A DNA stretch of 64,000 nucleotides from G963664115 sp965216035 (GCA_965216035.1 CBDCFM010000016.1:1-64000), one strand, 5' to 3'; counted from the stretch's first letter, positions 25,109-33,581 are shown. Notes: generated by a model not told the origin, from the sequence alone. Numbers and translations are program-made.

Positions 25109-25522
25109 ATGTCCAATCCTACGGCTCCCGAGGAAGTTCGCGTTCTGGCTAGTCAACTGGCGGAGCCCCGGCCAATGCGACGGGGTTCGGTGTCGGAGCG
25201 ATACGTCAAGTGCAACAAGGCCGGCTGCGCCTGCGGCGGCGACCCTGAAGCCCGCCACGGCCCCTACTACAGTGTGTCGCGTGTGATGAAGGGCCGCACA
25301 CGGTCGCGTTGGCTGGATGCGAAGCAAGCCCGGCAGGTGCGCGAGCAGGTCGAGGCCGGGCAGGAATTCCGCAAGGACGTGGAAGCGTACTGGCAGGCTT
25401 GCGAAAGGTGGGCCGACGCCCAACTGGAAGCACGCGAGGCGGCCTCGGACGAGGCCGCTAAAAAAGGGGCTTCAAAACGGCGTTCGAGGCCGAGATCGTT
25501 GCCGAGATCGAAACGCTCGTAG
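25109..25522 (+). CDS. ISKra4-type first frame (OrfA)
   Basis: 135 residues preceded by AAGGAGG eight bases before the ATG. It contains the cysteine pair NKAGCACGG and PYYSVSRVMKGRTRSRWL seen in the N-terminal region of ISKra4-type transposases, then a charged helix. The frame contains A6G at 25460-25466 near its end, where ribosomes could slip to -1 and continue into the main frame. Without the shift it ends in a basic tail (KRRSRPRSLPRSKRS). Confidence 0.8.
   Translation: MSNPTAPEEVRVLASQLAEPRPMRRGSVSERYVKCNKAGCACGGDPEARHGPYYSVSRVMKGRTRSRWLDAKQARQVREQVEAGQEFRKDVEAYWQACERWADAQLEAREAASDEAAKKGASKRRSRPRSLPRSKRS
25460..25469 (+). promoter_or_regulatory. Slippery sequence for -1 frameshifting
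   Basis: AAAAAAGGGG. The downstream frame opens at a TAA (25459-25461) that overlaps the A run, so the two frames overlap only here; a -1 slip after the second AAA yields AGG GGC TTC and restores the homologous reading. This is the standard A6G arrangement of insertion sequences. Confidence 0.7.
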
Positions 25523-26820
25523 GCACGGGCGCCGTCGAGGACTGGGATTTTGAGGCCATCGAGACCGCCACCCGCCGTAAGGCGATGCGGGTCGCGGCCC
25601 GCGCCATCGAGGAGCGGTTCAATGCCGACACCTCGGATCATGCGGGGCCGACGGTCGTGTGTGACTGTGGCGGGTCGGCGCGCTACGTGGACCGGCGGTC
25701 CAAAACCTTCGATAGCGTGCTGGGCCCGTTGAGACTCGATCGTGCCTACTACCACTGCGCCGCGTGTGAAGTGGGTTTCTGCCCGCGGGACCGGGCGCTA
25801 GGTTTGGATGGCGCGTCGGTTTCGCCTGGCGTGTTGCGCATGGTCGGGCGTGTGGGCGCGATGGTCAGCTTCGAGGAAGGCCACCAGTTGCTTGGAGAAC
25901 TGGCCGGCGTCGAGGTGACGGCCAAGCAAGTCGAACGCGAGGCCGAGGCGCTGGGCCGGGAGATCGCTCAAGACGAGAAGCAGGTCGTGGCACTACCCCC
26001 AGCGAACGATCCGGTTCCGCCGACGCTGTATCTGGGGATGGATGGCACCGGTGTGCCGGTGCGCAAGCAAGAGTTGGTGGGCCGGGCTGGCAAGCAGCCC
26101 GATGGCTCGGCCAAGACGCGCGAGGTCAAGCTGGTCACCGTCTGGAGCGCTGAAAAACGCGACAAGAAAGGCATACCGGTGCGCGATCCAGGGTCGATCA
26201 GTTACTCGGCCGCGATCGAGAGCGCGGCGCAGAAAGATACCGACGACACGCCAAGCCAGTTTGCGGCACGGGTCCAGCGCGAAGCCATCCGCCGCAGCTT
26301 CGATCATGCGACCCGCCGGGTCGTGCTCGGCGACGGGGCCAAATGGATCTGGAACCTCGCTGCCGAGCACTTCCCCGATGCCATCCAGATCGTCGACCGC
26401 TTCCATGCCAAGCAGCATCTCTCCGATGTGGCCAAGTCCATCTACGGCGCCGGTAGCGATCTGTGCACACAGTGGTCCCACCAACGTTACGACGAGTTGG
26501 ACGCGGGGAATATCGACGCTATCCTGTCTGCCTTACGGCTACACTCGCCGAAAGATGAGGAGGCGCGCCAGTGCATCGACTACATCGAGAACAACCGCGA
26601 ACGCATGCGCTACGCCCAGTTCCGGGCACAGGGACTGTGCACCTCGACCGGGGTCGTTGAGGCCGGATGCAAGACCGTGATCGGTGTGCGTTGTAAACGG
26701 GCCGGAATGCATTGGACCGTGGCCGGAGCTGACGCCATCATCGCCCTGCGTTGCTCCCTGCTCAGCGGCCGCTTCGAGGATTTCTGGGAACGACGGGCTC
26801 TGCGTGAGGTCGCGGCTTGA
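25462..26820 (+). CDS. ISKra4-family transposase, main frame (OrfB part)
   Basis: The frame is open from 25462; without frameshifting its first ATG is at 25585 (411 residues). It holds a zinc-finger-like CDCGG...YYHCAACEVGFCPRD, the DDE core starting LYLGMDGTGVPV, the second Asp at VVLGDGAKWIW, and VEAGCKTVIGVRCKRAGMHW near the C-terminus, the pattern of the ISKra4 family. Codons between 25462 and 25585 (FKTAFEAEIVAEIETL) read like real protein, which supports the fusion by -1 frameshift. Apparently intact. Confidence 0.85.
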   Translation, partial: KRGFKTAFEAEIVAEIETLVGTGAVEDWDFEAIETATRRKAMRVAARAIEERFNADTSDHAGPTVVCDCGGSARYVDRRSKTFDSVLGPLRLDRAYYHCAACEVGFCPRDRALGLDGASVSPGVLRMVGRVGAMVSFEEGHQLLGELAGVEVTAKQVEREAEALGREIAQDEKQVVALPPANDPVPPTLYLGMDGTGVPVRKQELVGRAGKQPDGSAKTREVKLVTVWSAEKRDKKGIPVRDPGSISYSAAIESAAQKDTDDTPSQFAARVQREAIRRSFDHATRRVVLGDGAKWIWNLAAEHFPDAIQIVDRFHAKQHLSDVAKSIYGAGSDLCTQWSHQRYDELDAGNIDAILSALRLHSPKDEEARQCIDYIENNRERMRYAQFRAQGLCTSTGVVEAGCKTVIGVRCKRAGMHWTVAGADAIIALRCSLLSGRFEDFWERRALREVAA

Positions 26821-26849
26821 CTCCTATCTCACAAATCTGTCGTGCGCCC

Positions 26850-27065
26850 GTCCCGCCGCGCATCTCCGCTCCGAATAGATAGTTGGAGAAGTTCCCGAGC
26901 GATTGGCACTAAGCGTGTTTTCGGTGACCGACGACTCACACGAGGTTCACATCTCCAATAGTCCCCGGATGCGGAAGGATGCGGAAGATTTCCTGACGAG
27001 CGTTGGACGCGGGACTCAATGCCAGCCCATTTGGTGTTGCCGTTCACATGATACATTGAGGCCTG
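26850..27065. other. Intergenic region upstream of the dehydrogenase gene
   Basis: About 215 bp. It probably contains the promoter for the dehydrogenase, but I see no strong motif, repeat or small gene. Confidence 0.3.
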
Positions 27066-28070
27066 ATGCATCATACGATCACGTTGTTTCCAGGGGACGG
27101 CATCGGCCCGGAGGTAGCTTCGGCCGTGGTCCGCGTGATCGACGCAACGGGCGTCACCGTTACGTGGGAGGAATTCAGTGTGGGCGCGGAGGCCCTTGTC
27201 GCTGGAGGCCCTGTATTGTCCAACGCCGCTCTTAATTCGGTCCGGCGAAACACGGTTGCTTTGAAAGGACCGGTCACCACGCCGGTCGGATCAGGGTTTG
27301 AGAGCGTCAACGTCAGGCTCCGCAAAACACTCGAACTTTACGCCAACCTCCGTCCAGTACGAAGCCTTCCCGGAGTGTCTTCCCGATATGGTGACATCGA
27401 TCTCGTAATTGTTCGCGAGAACACTGAGGGCTTGTACTCAGGTCTGGAACACGAGGTCGTCCCAGGCGTAATCGAATCTCTTAAGATCATCACCGAATAT
27501 GCCTCCGCTCGGATAGCCCAATTCGCATTCGAGTACGCGGAACGCAACAACCGAAAGAAAGTCACGGTTGTTCACAAGGCAAACATCATGAAGAGATCCG
27601 ACGGACTCTTCAGAGAATGTTTCTGAAAGGTCGGCAGCTACTACCCCGATATCGAGCAGGACGAAAAAATCGTTGACAATGCCAGCATGCAATTGGTGAT
27701 GAATCCCAATCAATTTGATGTCATGGTGATGGAAAACCTCTACGAGGATATCCTTTCCGATCTGGCCGCGGGACTGGTTGGAGGTCTGGGTGTCGTTCCC
27801 GGATCGAACTTCGGCAGCGGGATGGCTGTCTTTGAAGCGGTACATGGAAGTGCGCCCGACATCGCTGGCAAGAACCTGGCCAATCCAACCGCACTGCTAC
27901 GTTCCGCCCTGCTGATGCTGAACCATATCGGGGAAGCCAGTGCCGCCGGGCGAATCCAGACTGCCCTGGAAACCGTTCTAGTCGAGGGAAACATCCGGAC
28001 CGGTGACATCGGCGGCACCGCTTCAACCGATGAATTCACCAACGCCATCATTGCAGCACTACTGAACTGA
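27066..28070 (+). pseudogene. Isocitrate/isopropylmalate dehydrogenase family gene with in-frame TGA
   Basis: Beta-decarboxylating dehydrogenase, most like NAD-dependent isocitrate dehydrogenase: LFPGDGIGPEV, KGPVTTPVGSGF, NVRLRKTLELYANLRPV (substrate-binding arginines), VIVRENTEGLYSG, HKANIMKRSDGLF, and the C-terminal GDIGGTASTDEF. A TGA at 27624-27626 (codon 187, after LFRECF) splits an otherwise intact 334-codon frame; translation after it reads KVGSYYPDIEQDEKIVDNASMQ as in homologues. The residue there is usually Arg or similar, so a CGA-to-TGA mutation is likely, though readthrough or recoding is not excluded. The two halves are 186 and about 147 codons. Confidence 0.75.
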
Positions 28071-28191
28071 CAGGTCGAACTTCAACACGAAGACACGCAG
28101 GACACGGGTGGCGTCTCAGTTTGTCTGAGATTTATTCGTTGTCGTTCGTTCGCTGGGTTGCCTTCGTTGCCGTCGTGTTGAAAGAAATCGT

Positions 28192-28923
28192 TCACAGAAC
28201 GTGCCGACCGCCGTCCACGTGGAGAACTTCCCCGGTGATGTAGTCGTTTTCGATCAGAAATACGACGGCCCGAACGACGTCCTCCGGACTCCCGGATCGT
28301 TTTAACAGCGTCCGCTCGATCGCCAGTCGTTTCTGCTCTGGGGTGTAGGAGTCAGGAAAGTGGACGGGACCGGGGGCTACAGAGTTGACCTGCACTCCGG
28401 GAGCGAGCGCTTTTGCCAACCCCTGCGTCACTCCCAGCAAGGCCGCCTTCGACACACTGTAAGACAAATAGCCCGTCCAGATTTTTTCACCCGCGGTATC
28501 CGCAATGTTCAGGATTTTTCCTCTACCGGATTCGCGCATCATGGCCGCGCAGGACCGGGCGAGAAAGAATGGAGCTCGAGCATTGGTGTCCATCTGTCTG
28601 TCCCACATTTCAGGTGTGCTGTCTTCGAGCTTCCCCGGTGCAAACTCCGAAGCATTGTTAACCAGGATATGAACCGTCTCGAACTGGGACCGAATCGCCT
28701 CGATCAATCGATCCCGGGAGGCATCGTCGGCCAAATCCGCCTGAAACATCGCACCATCAGCTCCCAAGGCTCGCACCATCTCGAGGGTCTGGGCCGCCTC
28801 CTCCTCGGACGATCTGTAGTGAACTGCAATTCGGGCACCCCGTCGGGCCAGTTCAACCGCGATAGCCCGGCCAATGCGCCGTGCGGAACCGGTCACTAGG
28901 GCAATGGAGTCGGATATCTGCAT
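28192..28923 (-). CDS. SDR oxidoreductase, pteridine-reductase-like
   Basis: Classical short-chain dehydrogenase of 243 residues: TGSARRIGRAIA (NADPH-binding TGxxxRxG with the arginine typical of pteridine reductase/FolM), NNASEF, and the YSVSKAAL active-site Tyr-Lys pair with NIADT upstream. The C-terminal VLHVDGGRHVL is normal. It may reduce dihydrobiopterin or dihydromonapterin, or act as an acyl-ACP reductase; TGSARRIG favours pterin. Convergent with the dehydrogenase gene. Confidence 0.85.
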   Translation of the reverse strand: MQISDSIALVTGSARRIGRAIAVELARRGARIAVHYRSSEEEAAQTLEMVRALGADGAMFQADLADDASRDRLIEAIRSQFETVHILVNNASEFAPGKLEDSTPEMWDRQMDTNARAPFFLARSCAAMMRESGRGKILNIADTAGEKIWTGYLSYSVSKAALLGVTQGLAKALAPGVQVNSVAPGPVHFPDSYTPEQKRLAIERTLLKRSGSPEDVVRAVVFLIENDYITGEVLHVDGGRHVL

Positions 28924-29251
28924 GGTTCGACAAGCGTCACGTTAAAACATACATCATGCCTCGCATGAAAGTAGTCCTGTTCCACGCATACGGCAGAGCT
29001 GGATTGTCGCGAACCATGGTGATCCGCGAGGCCAAGGCCTCGTCGGACGAAGTTCTCATCGAGGGCCGGGCAGCAACCATCCGTCGTGGCACCTGGACAT
29101 CAATCATTGATTTTGTCGCGCATCCCCTCATACACTGCGGGGGAAATTTCAGGAACAGACCGCTGTTTCCGCAGGGTGACATTATCAGCAAGGAATGCTG
29201 ACTCACGAAGTTGAGCTGAGTCCGGATATTCGGACTGAACAGGAGATTCTC
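28924..29251. other. Divergent intergenic region before the peroxiredoxin gene
   Basis: About 330 bp between divergent genes, expected to contain both promoters. A frame from 28956 would encode 81 residues starting MPRMKVVLFHAYGRAG, but it has no recognisable family and no good ribosome binding site, so I do not call it a gene. Confidence 0.35.
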
Positions 29252-29728
29252 ATGGCAAAGGAACTGAAGGTGGGCCAGAAAGCCCCCGACTTCACGCTGG
29301 AGGCAGGTGACGGCAAGAAAATCAAACTCTCGGACTGCCGGGGGAAGAAGGTAGTTCTCTATTTCTACCCACGCGACAACACTCCTGGGTGAACACGCGA
29401 AGCCTGCGCGTTCCGGGACGGAATGCCTCAACTGACACGTAAAGGGGCCATCGTGCTGGGAGTCAGCACCGACAGCGTCGCCTCTCATAAGAAATTCGCA
29501 GATGCCTACGACATCAATTTCTCACTGCTGGCAGACACTGAAAAAAAGGTCGTCGAACAGTACGGCGTCTGGAAGGAAAAGAGCATGTACGGCAAAAAGT
29601 CGATGGGGTTGGTCCGAACTACTTTCATAATCGATGCAACTGGCAAGATTTCCCGAATTTTCCCGAAAGTCAAGGTCGACGACCATTACGACCAGGTCCT
29701 GGAGGCAGTGGAGGCATTGAAAGCCTAG
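29252..29728 (+). CDS. Selenocysteine-containing peroxiredoxin (Bcp/AhpC-TSA family)
   Basis: Thiol peroxidase that reduces hydroperoxides. AGGAG lies six bases before the ATG. The 158-residue frame runs through an in-frame TGA at 29390-29392. Residues around it read FYPRDNTPG-U-TREACAFRDGMPQL, where the family has FYPKDDTPGCTKEACSFRD, so the TGA (residue 47) replaces the peroxidatic Cys. The resolving Cys (C52) is retained. After the TGA the frame stays open with normal family sequence (VLGVSTDSVASHKKFADAY, LLADTEKKVVEQYGVW, TTFIIDATGKISRIF). A stem-loop 23 nt after the UGA fits a bacterial SECIS, and a tRNA-Sec gene is 8 kb away. Confidence 0.9.
29408..29426 (+). promoter_or_regulatory. Candidate bacterial SECIS element
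   Basis: 8-bp stem (GCGTTCCG with CGGAATGC, one G-U) closed by a GGA triloop. The loop starts 23 nt after the UGA, inside the usual 16-37 nt window, and begins with G as expected for SelB-recognised apical loops. It lies within the coding sequence just after the selenocysteine codon. Computed by eye. Confidence 0.65.
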
Positions 29729-29769
29729 CAAGGCGCGACACAACGCTGGAGAGTCGAAATGACGTCGGT

Positions 29770-30010
29770 GCTAGAAAGCGACGACGAGACAATGATGAGC
29801 CATTTGGGAAGTTGACGAGGACTCTTTGCGGTAAGCGCGCGGGGTGCAGCCCTTCTGCGCGGATGCTGCATGGTTCGTCGATTGCGATGAAGTCGGCCCA
29901 CAGGGTTCGGGTGATACGGCATTGTCTTCGTTGTCGTCGCCGCCTCGCAATCTAGGGGCATTTACTCGTTGTCGGCTTCGAGAATTCAACGCTGTTTGGC
30001 CCGAACGCTG
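29770..30010 (+). repeat. Diverged member of repeat family 1 (copy D, ends unclear)
   Basis: Related to copy B in order and content (TCTTCGTTGTCGTCGCCGCC, then CTCGTTGTCGGC and TGTTTGGCCCGAACGC matching TGTTTGGCCGTAACGC), but with many differences. No clear inverted ends are visible. It fills the space between the peroxiredoxin and the pilus operon. Confidence 0.5.
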
Positions 30011-30035
30011 CTCCCGATTCGGGTCGTACAGGCCA

Positions 30036-30986
30036 CTAATTCAACGGGTTGGGCTGACGGCCCGAAAAAGGTAGGGACTGATCTCCCTGGAACGCAGGAG
30101 GCTGGCCGGAACCCGGACCGGGTACCGGAGTCGCTGCAGTGACCGCACCGAACCCGGGTATCGCGATAAATTCCCACTCATTATAAGCCGCGCGCTGGTT
30201 GTAAACCTTCAGAGAGGGCCCCTCGTTCGCGGGCGCGACACCGACAATACCACCCGTGGCGATGGGTTCGGACGCCGGGGTGCCTCCCCCACGTTGTGGC
30301 TGCTGCCTCCCCTGCCCTCCCCCTTGCTGAGGTTGTCCTGGAGAGCCACCACCGGCAACGCTCCCACGCCCTTGGAATCCACCCGCACCACCGGCCTGCT
30401 CGAAGCCGCCGGGACCTCCGAACCCCGGACTATTGGGTGAAATCTCCTGGCCGAAGCCTGTCTGTCCACTCCCGGTTGGACCGAATCCCTGTTGCTGTCC
30501 GAATTCAGGGCCACCTTGAAAGCCGCCTCCCCCATCTCCCCGGCTCTGGCCATTGTCTCCGGCGCCGACTCCTGTCTGAGAGAAACCGGCAGCACCAAAC
30601 ATCTGGGGCGTCCGGCCCTGGAAGAGCTCTGGATTGGCCCCTGACTGCAACAATGTGGAACCGTTTATCGTGCCGTCAGGATTGACACTGAGCAATCGAA
30701 AACTTTCTCCTGTGATGGGATCGGTATAGGCTCGCCGGAGATATCGAATCCCGTTCGTGTCGATCAGCGCATCAATTGAGGGAGGATAGATTCCGAATTG
30801 GTGTTGGTACTTTTGAATCGCACGCACGTATTCCTGCCCGCGAAATATCAGTTCTTCCTCGAGTTCCCTCTGCGCCTGAACGCGATAGGCAGGCACAGAC
30901 GCCGCAAGGACGATGGACAATGCGGTTAGGAAGATAATCAATGCCGCAATCGCGAAGCCTCGTTCATCTGAGCCGGACCGCTTCAT
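30036..30986 (-). CDS. Type II secretion/pilus pseudopilin-like protein with Gly-rich region
   Basis: 316 residues. The N-terminus DERGFAIAALIIFLTALSIVLAASVPAYRVQAQRELEEELIFRGQEYVRAI is a prepilin-like hydrophobic helix with the pre-helix G-F cleavage junction, though the +5 Glu is not present. The segment YQHQFGIYPPSIDALIDTNGIRYLRRAYTDPITGESF is typical of GspG-like pseudopilins. Residues about 145-245 are low-complexity Gly/Gln/Pro-rich, and the C-terminus is also disordered. Last gene of the pilM-N-O-P operon, so it probably forms part of the same envelope machine. Confidence 0.75.
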   Translation of the reverse strand: MKRSGSDERGFAIAALIIFLTALSIVLAASVPAYRVQAQRELEEELIFRGQEYVRAIQKYQHQFGIYPPSIDALIDTNGIRYLRRAYTDPITGESFRLLSVNPDGTINGSTLLQSGANPELFQGRTPQMFGAAGFSQTGVGAGDNGQSRGDGGGGFQGGPEFGQQQGFGPTGSGQTGFGQEISPNSPGFGGPGGFEQAGGAGGFQGRGSVAGGGSPGQPQQGGGQGRQQPQRGGGTPASEPIATGGIVGVAPANEGPSLKVYNQRAAYNEWEFIAIPGFGAVTAATPVPGPGSGQPPAFQGDQSLPFSGRQPNPLN

Positions 30987-30996
30987 TGGGTGACTT

Positions 30997-31572
30997 TCAT
31001 TGAGTGATTAGGGGCAGGCGCTGACGGGGTCCAAACTCGAGATCTTCGATTTCAACAAACGCTTCTGTGATCTCAATAATTCGATATCGCCCCACCACCA
31101 CGTCCTGGGCGGAAACAACAAACGATCTTTCAGAGTCGAACAAGAGGGCCGTTGTCTCACCGGATAGATCTACGACGGCATAACCATTGTACTGGAACGG
31201 AATCGGGGGCGGTGGAGGGGCCGATGGGGCCTCCACGACGGCGGGCGGTCTGGAGACTGCCCCTGGCTCGGGCACCAACGGCAAGGGCACATCTGACTGA
31301 GAGCTCGGCGGTGAGGATTCGGGACCAAACTGAAAAGGGTTTCTCCCGGGGCCGTTGTCAGGAACGGATCTGACACTCAATCGATCGAAATCAATGCCCT
31401 CGGTCGCCAGAGATTCGGCCCTGCCGGGCTCTGGCACACTTAGGTCACCTGCACTGCTTTCGGGTGTCGCCTCCGGTACATCATAGACCGTACGGCCCAC
31501 CCACACGGTGGCCACAAGCACCGCCAGCAGGATGAACAATATCTTTAATCGTTGGCGGTTGCTAGGATCCAT
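30997..31572 (-). CDS. PilP-like (or GspC-like) periplasmic linker protein
   Basis: 191 residues. One N-terminal membrane helix (ILFILLAVLVATVWVGRTV), a long Pro/Ser/Glu-rich linker (SQSDVPLPLVPEPG, PSAPPPPPIPFQY), and a C-terminal beta domain YNGYAVVDLSGETTALLFDSERSFVVSAQDVVVGRYRIIEI with the homology-region character of PilP/GspC. It overlaps the pilO stop by 11 bp. By position it is the PilP of this operon, but the sequence is also consistent with GspC. Confidence 0.7.
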   Translation of the reverse strand: MDPSNRQRLKILFILLAVLVATVWVGRTVYDVPEATPESSAGDLSVPEPGRAESLATEGIDFDRLSVRSVPDNGPGRNPFQFGPESSPPSSQSDVPLPLVPEPGAVSRPPAVVEAPSAPPPPPIPFQYNGYAVVDLSGETTALLFDSERSFVVSAQDVVVGRYRIIEITEAFVEIEDLEFGPRQRLPLITQ

Positions 31573-32128
31573 AGGAAAAGAACGTCGTCAGATTGAGCGA
31601 AAGTTCAAGATCATCGGGTTCACCCGCCTGAGAACGGTTCAGGCCGATGGAATCCAATATGAAAACTCGATCAGCACCTTCCAGCTCCCGTATAAACTGG
31701 GTGACGGCTTCATACGGCCCCTGAACAGGAATGTTGATATTCACAGAATAGACTCCGAATTCAGGAACAGGGTCCAGGTCGTATTGCACCTGATTGCGAC
31801 GAATGCCCGCAGCCTGGGCCAGTTGCTCCAAATCAGGCAAGACCGCGGCAAACCCTTCTTCCCGGGCTATGGTCCTCGTTGCCAGGAATCGAAGCCGTTC
31901 TCTGCGTGAACTATCCAACTCGATCTCTACGTCCTGAAGCTGTTCCAGCCTCTGGGCAAGATCGACACTTTCCTGCCGCAGCCGTTCGATGGACACTTCC
32001 AGCCTGCGGTGGTCGGCCCGAACCGGCAGATACAGAATCAAAAAAGCTAGGAGTGAGACGACAACGAGAACAGCAACGACGCTGCCAAACACGTATTGTT
32101 GCTTCTTCCGCCCGTATATCCGGCTCAT
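31562..32128 (-). CDS. pilO: Type IV pilus alignment protein PilO
   Basis: 188 residues with one membrane segment (FGSVVAVLVVVSLLAFLILYL), a coiled coil (RRLEVSIERLRQESVDLAQRLEQLQ), and a ferredoxin-like C-terminal domain (VPVQGPYEAVTQFIRELE), in the order typical of PilO. Partner of PilN in the inner-membrane alignment subcomplex. It overlaps pilN by 4 bp. Confidence 0.82.
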   Translation of the reverse strand: MSRIYGRKKQQYVFGSVVAVLVVVSLLAFLILYLPVRADHRRLEVSIERLRQESVDLAQRLEQLQDVEIELDSSRRERLRFLATRTIAREEGFAAVLPDLEQLAQAAGIRRNQVQYDLDPVPEFGVYSVNINIPVQGPYEAVTQFIRELEGADRVFILDSIGLNRSQAGEPDDLELSLNLTTFFSYGS

Positions 32129-32706
32129 TGAGCTACCCTTGATCGAGGCATGTACTGGACGCTCATCGTCAACTGAATCTCCGAATCTCCATCAGTATCA
32201 AGGCGCGCTTCGCTCGACACACCCACATCCCGGAAGGTATCCGTTCTTTCCAGGTCGCGAATGAACTGGCTCAGCGCATCGATGGTTTCCCCTCTCGCTT
32301 CGATACGCACCAAAACTTCACCGGAATCATCGATCTGTGGCTCGAGCGCCACCAGATAGACGGCACGCGGGATCACTCGCTCGATTTCGTCGAGCAGGAG
32401 CGTCCAGGAAAAATGCTGTCGTTCTACAACCGTGTTCAGAAACCGAACTTCTTCGATTTCGGCTAGCGCCTCCGGCCGCCTCAGGCGTCCGTCAATTTCT
32501 GCGACCTGATCCCGAAGCAACTGCCATTCGACTCGCGCTTCCTGTTCAGTCGCCGATAATTCCCGGACCTCATCGACATACACGATTAAGTTGACGAGTT
32601 GCCATGCGGAAAACGCCAACGTCAGCACGACAATCCCACTGAACACAACGTTGGCTGCCCTGTAGTGAGGGAACCGGTTATTCGAAACGTTCAAGTGATA
32701 TTTCAT
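32125..32706 (-). CDS. pilN: Type IV pilus assembly protein PilN
   Basis: 193 residues: a short cytoplasmic N-terminus MKYHLNVSNNRFPHYRA (the conserved PilM-binding NLxxxxxR-like segment), a membrane helix, a coiled coil, then HFSWTLLLDEIERVIPRAVYL and ARGETIDALSQFIRDLE typical of PilN/Fimbrial assembly proteins. Overlaps pilM and pilO by 4 bp each, indicating translational coupling. Confidence 0.82.
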   Translation of the reverse strand: MKYHLNVSNNRFPHYRAANVVFSGIVVLTLAFSAWQLVNLIVYVDEVRELSATEQEARVEWQLLRDQVAEIDGRLRRPEALAEIEEVRFLNTVVERQHFSWTLLLDEIERVIPRAVYLVALEPQIDDSGEVLVRIEARGETIDALSQFIRDLERTDTFRDVGVSSEARLDTDGDSEIQLTMSVQYMPRSRVAQ

Positions 32707-33581
32707 GACGGCAGCTGAAGCACACCCAGTGCTGGTTTATACACATCTCCTAGTTCGGAAGAATGAAGTCGCCCGATTCGAACACCGATACGGCTGCCCA
32801 ATTCTTCCTGTTCGGACTCGTTGATTCCTTCTCCGCAGATGATCCCTTCGCCTAGGCCGCTACCTCCGAGTCTGTCCTGGTAGTACATTAGCGTTGGGTA
32901 AACAGCGTCATAGAGTGGTCCAAGAGCCACCCTCCGGTAGAAGCGAAGCGTCCCTCCCATCATGATCGATGTCGTCACTGATGCAGGGCTCTTCTTGATG
33001 AACAGGACATCACCCGTGGCATCCGGCAGGAGATTGAGCGAAGAAGTCGTTGACGGGCTCAAGACTCCAGCATGCAATCCCACGGACTCGACCAATTCCT
33101 GGTACTGATCGACGATGACCTGTCGCGATAACGCGACGAGCATTTCGACGCTCCCGTTCTCTGTGAGAATCTGATACGCGACCTGGGCCGAGTCGACATC
33201 AAAAGGAACGTTCTTTTTCAACTTCCATCGGATGATTGCGTGGCGCTCTGCATCCGCGTCCGGCAAGGAATTGGTATTGAGGAGTGCGATTCGCACGGCC
33301 TCGTCCGGAATCACCAGGGACAACTCCGAGCCCGAAAACCCGGCTCCGTCCAGCGCTGTCTGGACCGCAGAGCGAACCGCTGCCGGATTGATGATGTTGG
33401 TCTCTCTGAGATCGCCTATGAGCGCGCCCGCCTGAAGCGGGGCGACGGCCTGGGAGACCACCGTCTTGCGATCCGGCGAAGCTTGGATCGCCGCCGCGTA
33501 GTTCGTGGAGACCTCCAGGGCCCAAAGAGGAACGTCGGGCCCGAACAACCCCGCAACAGCCGAGAGGAAACCTCTAGTCAA
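32703..33581 (-). CDS. pilM: Type IV pilus assembly protein PilM
   Basis: Cytoplasmic actin-like ATPase that binds PilN. The frame is open far upstream into pilB, so the start is chosen as TTG at 33581, which overlaps the pilB stop (TTGA) and gives TRGFLSAVAGLFGPDVPLWALEVS, like the PilM N-terminus with the phosphate-1 strand. 292 residues, slightly shorter than most PilM. Key segments: LVIPDEAVRIALL, IIRWKLKKNVPFDVDSA, and TTSIMMGGTLRFYRRVAL. Confidence 0.8.
   Translation of the reverse strand: MTRGFLSAVAGLFGPDVPLWALEVSTNYAAAIQASPDRKTVVSQAVAPLQAGALIGDLRETNIINPAAVRSAVQTALDGAGFSGSELSLVIPDEAVRIALLNTNSLPDADAERHAIIRWKLKKNVPFDVDSAQVAYQILTENGSVEMLVALSRQVIVDQYQELVESVGLHAGVLSPSTTSSLNLLPDATGDVLFIKKSPASVTTSIMMGGTLRFYRRVALGPLYDAVYPTLMYYQDRLGGSGLGEGIICGEGINESEQEELGSRIGVRIGRLHSSELGDVYKPALGVLQLPS

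Larger units (their letters stand above)
25023..26849 (+). mobile_element. ISKra4-family insertion sequence (about 1.83 kb)
   Basis: Bounded by a 12-bp inverted repeat GGGCGCACGACA at 25023-25034 and 26838-26849, which I take as the ends or close to them. It carries two overlapping transposase reading frames joined by a slippery A6G sequence. No target duplication was resolved. Confidence 0.75.

Noticed and set aside
28956..29201. 81-codon frame before the peroxiredoxin
   Set aside because: No family, weak start region, lies in a divergent promoter region.
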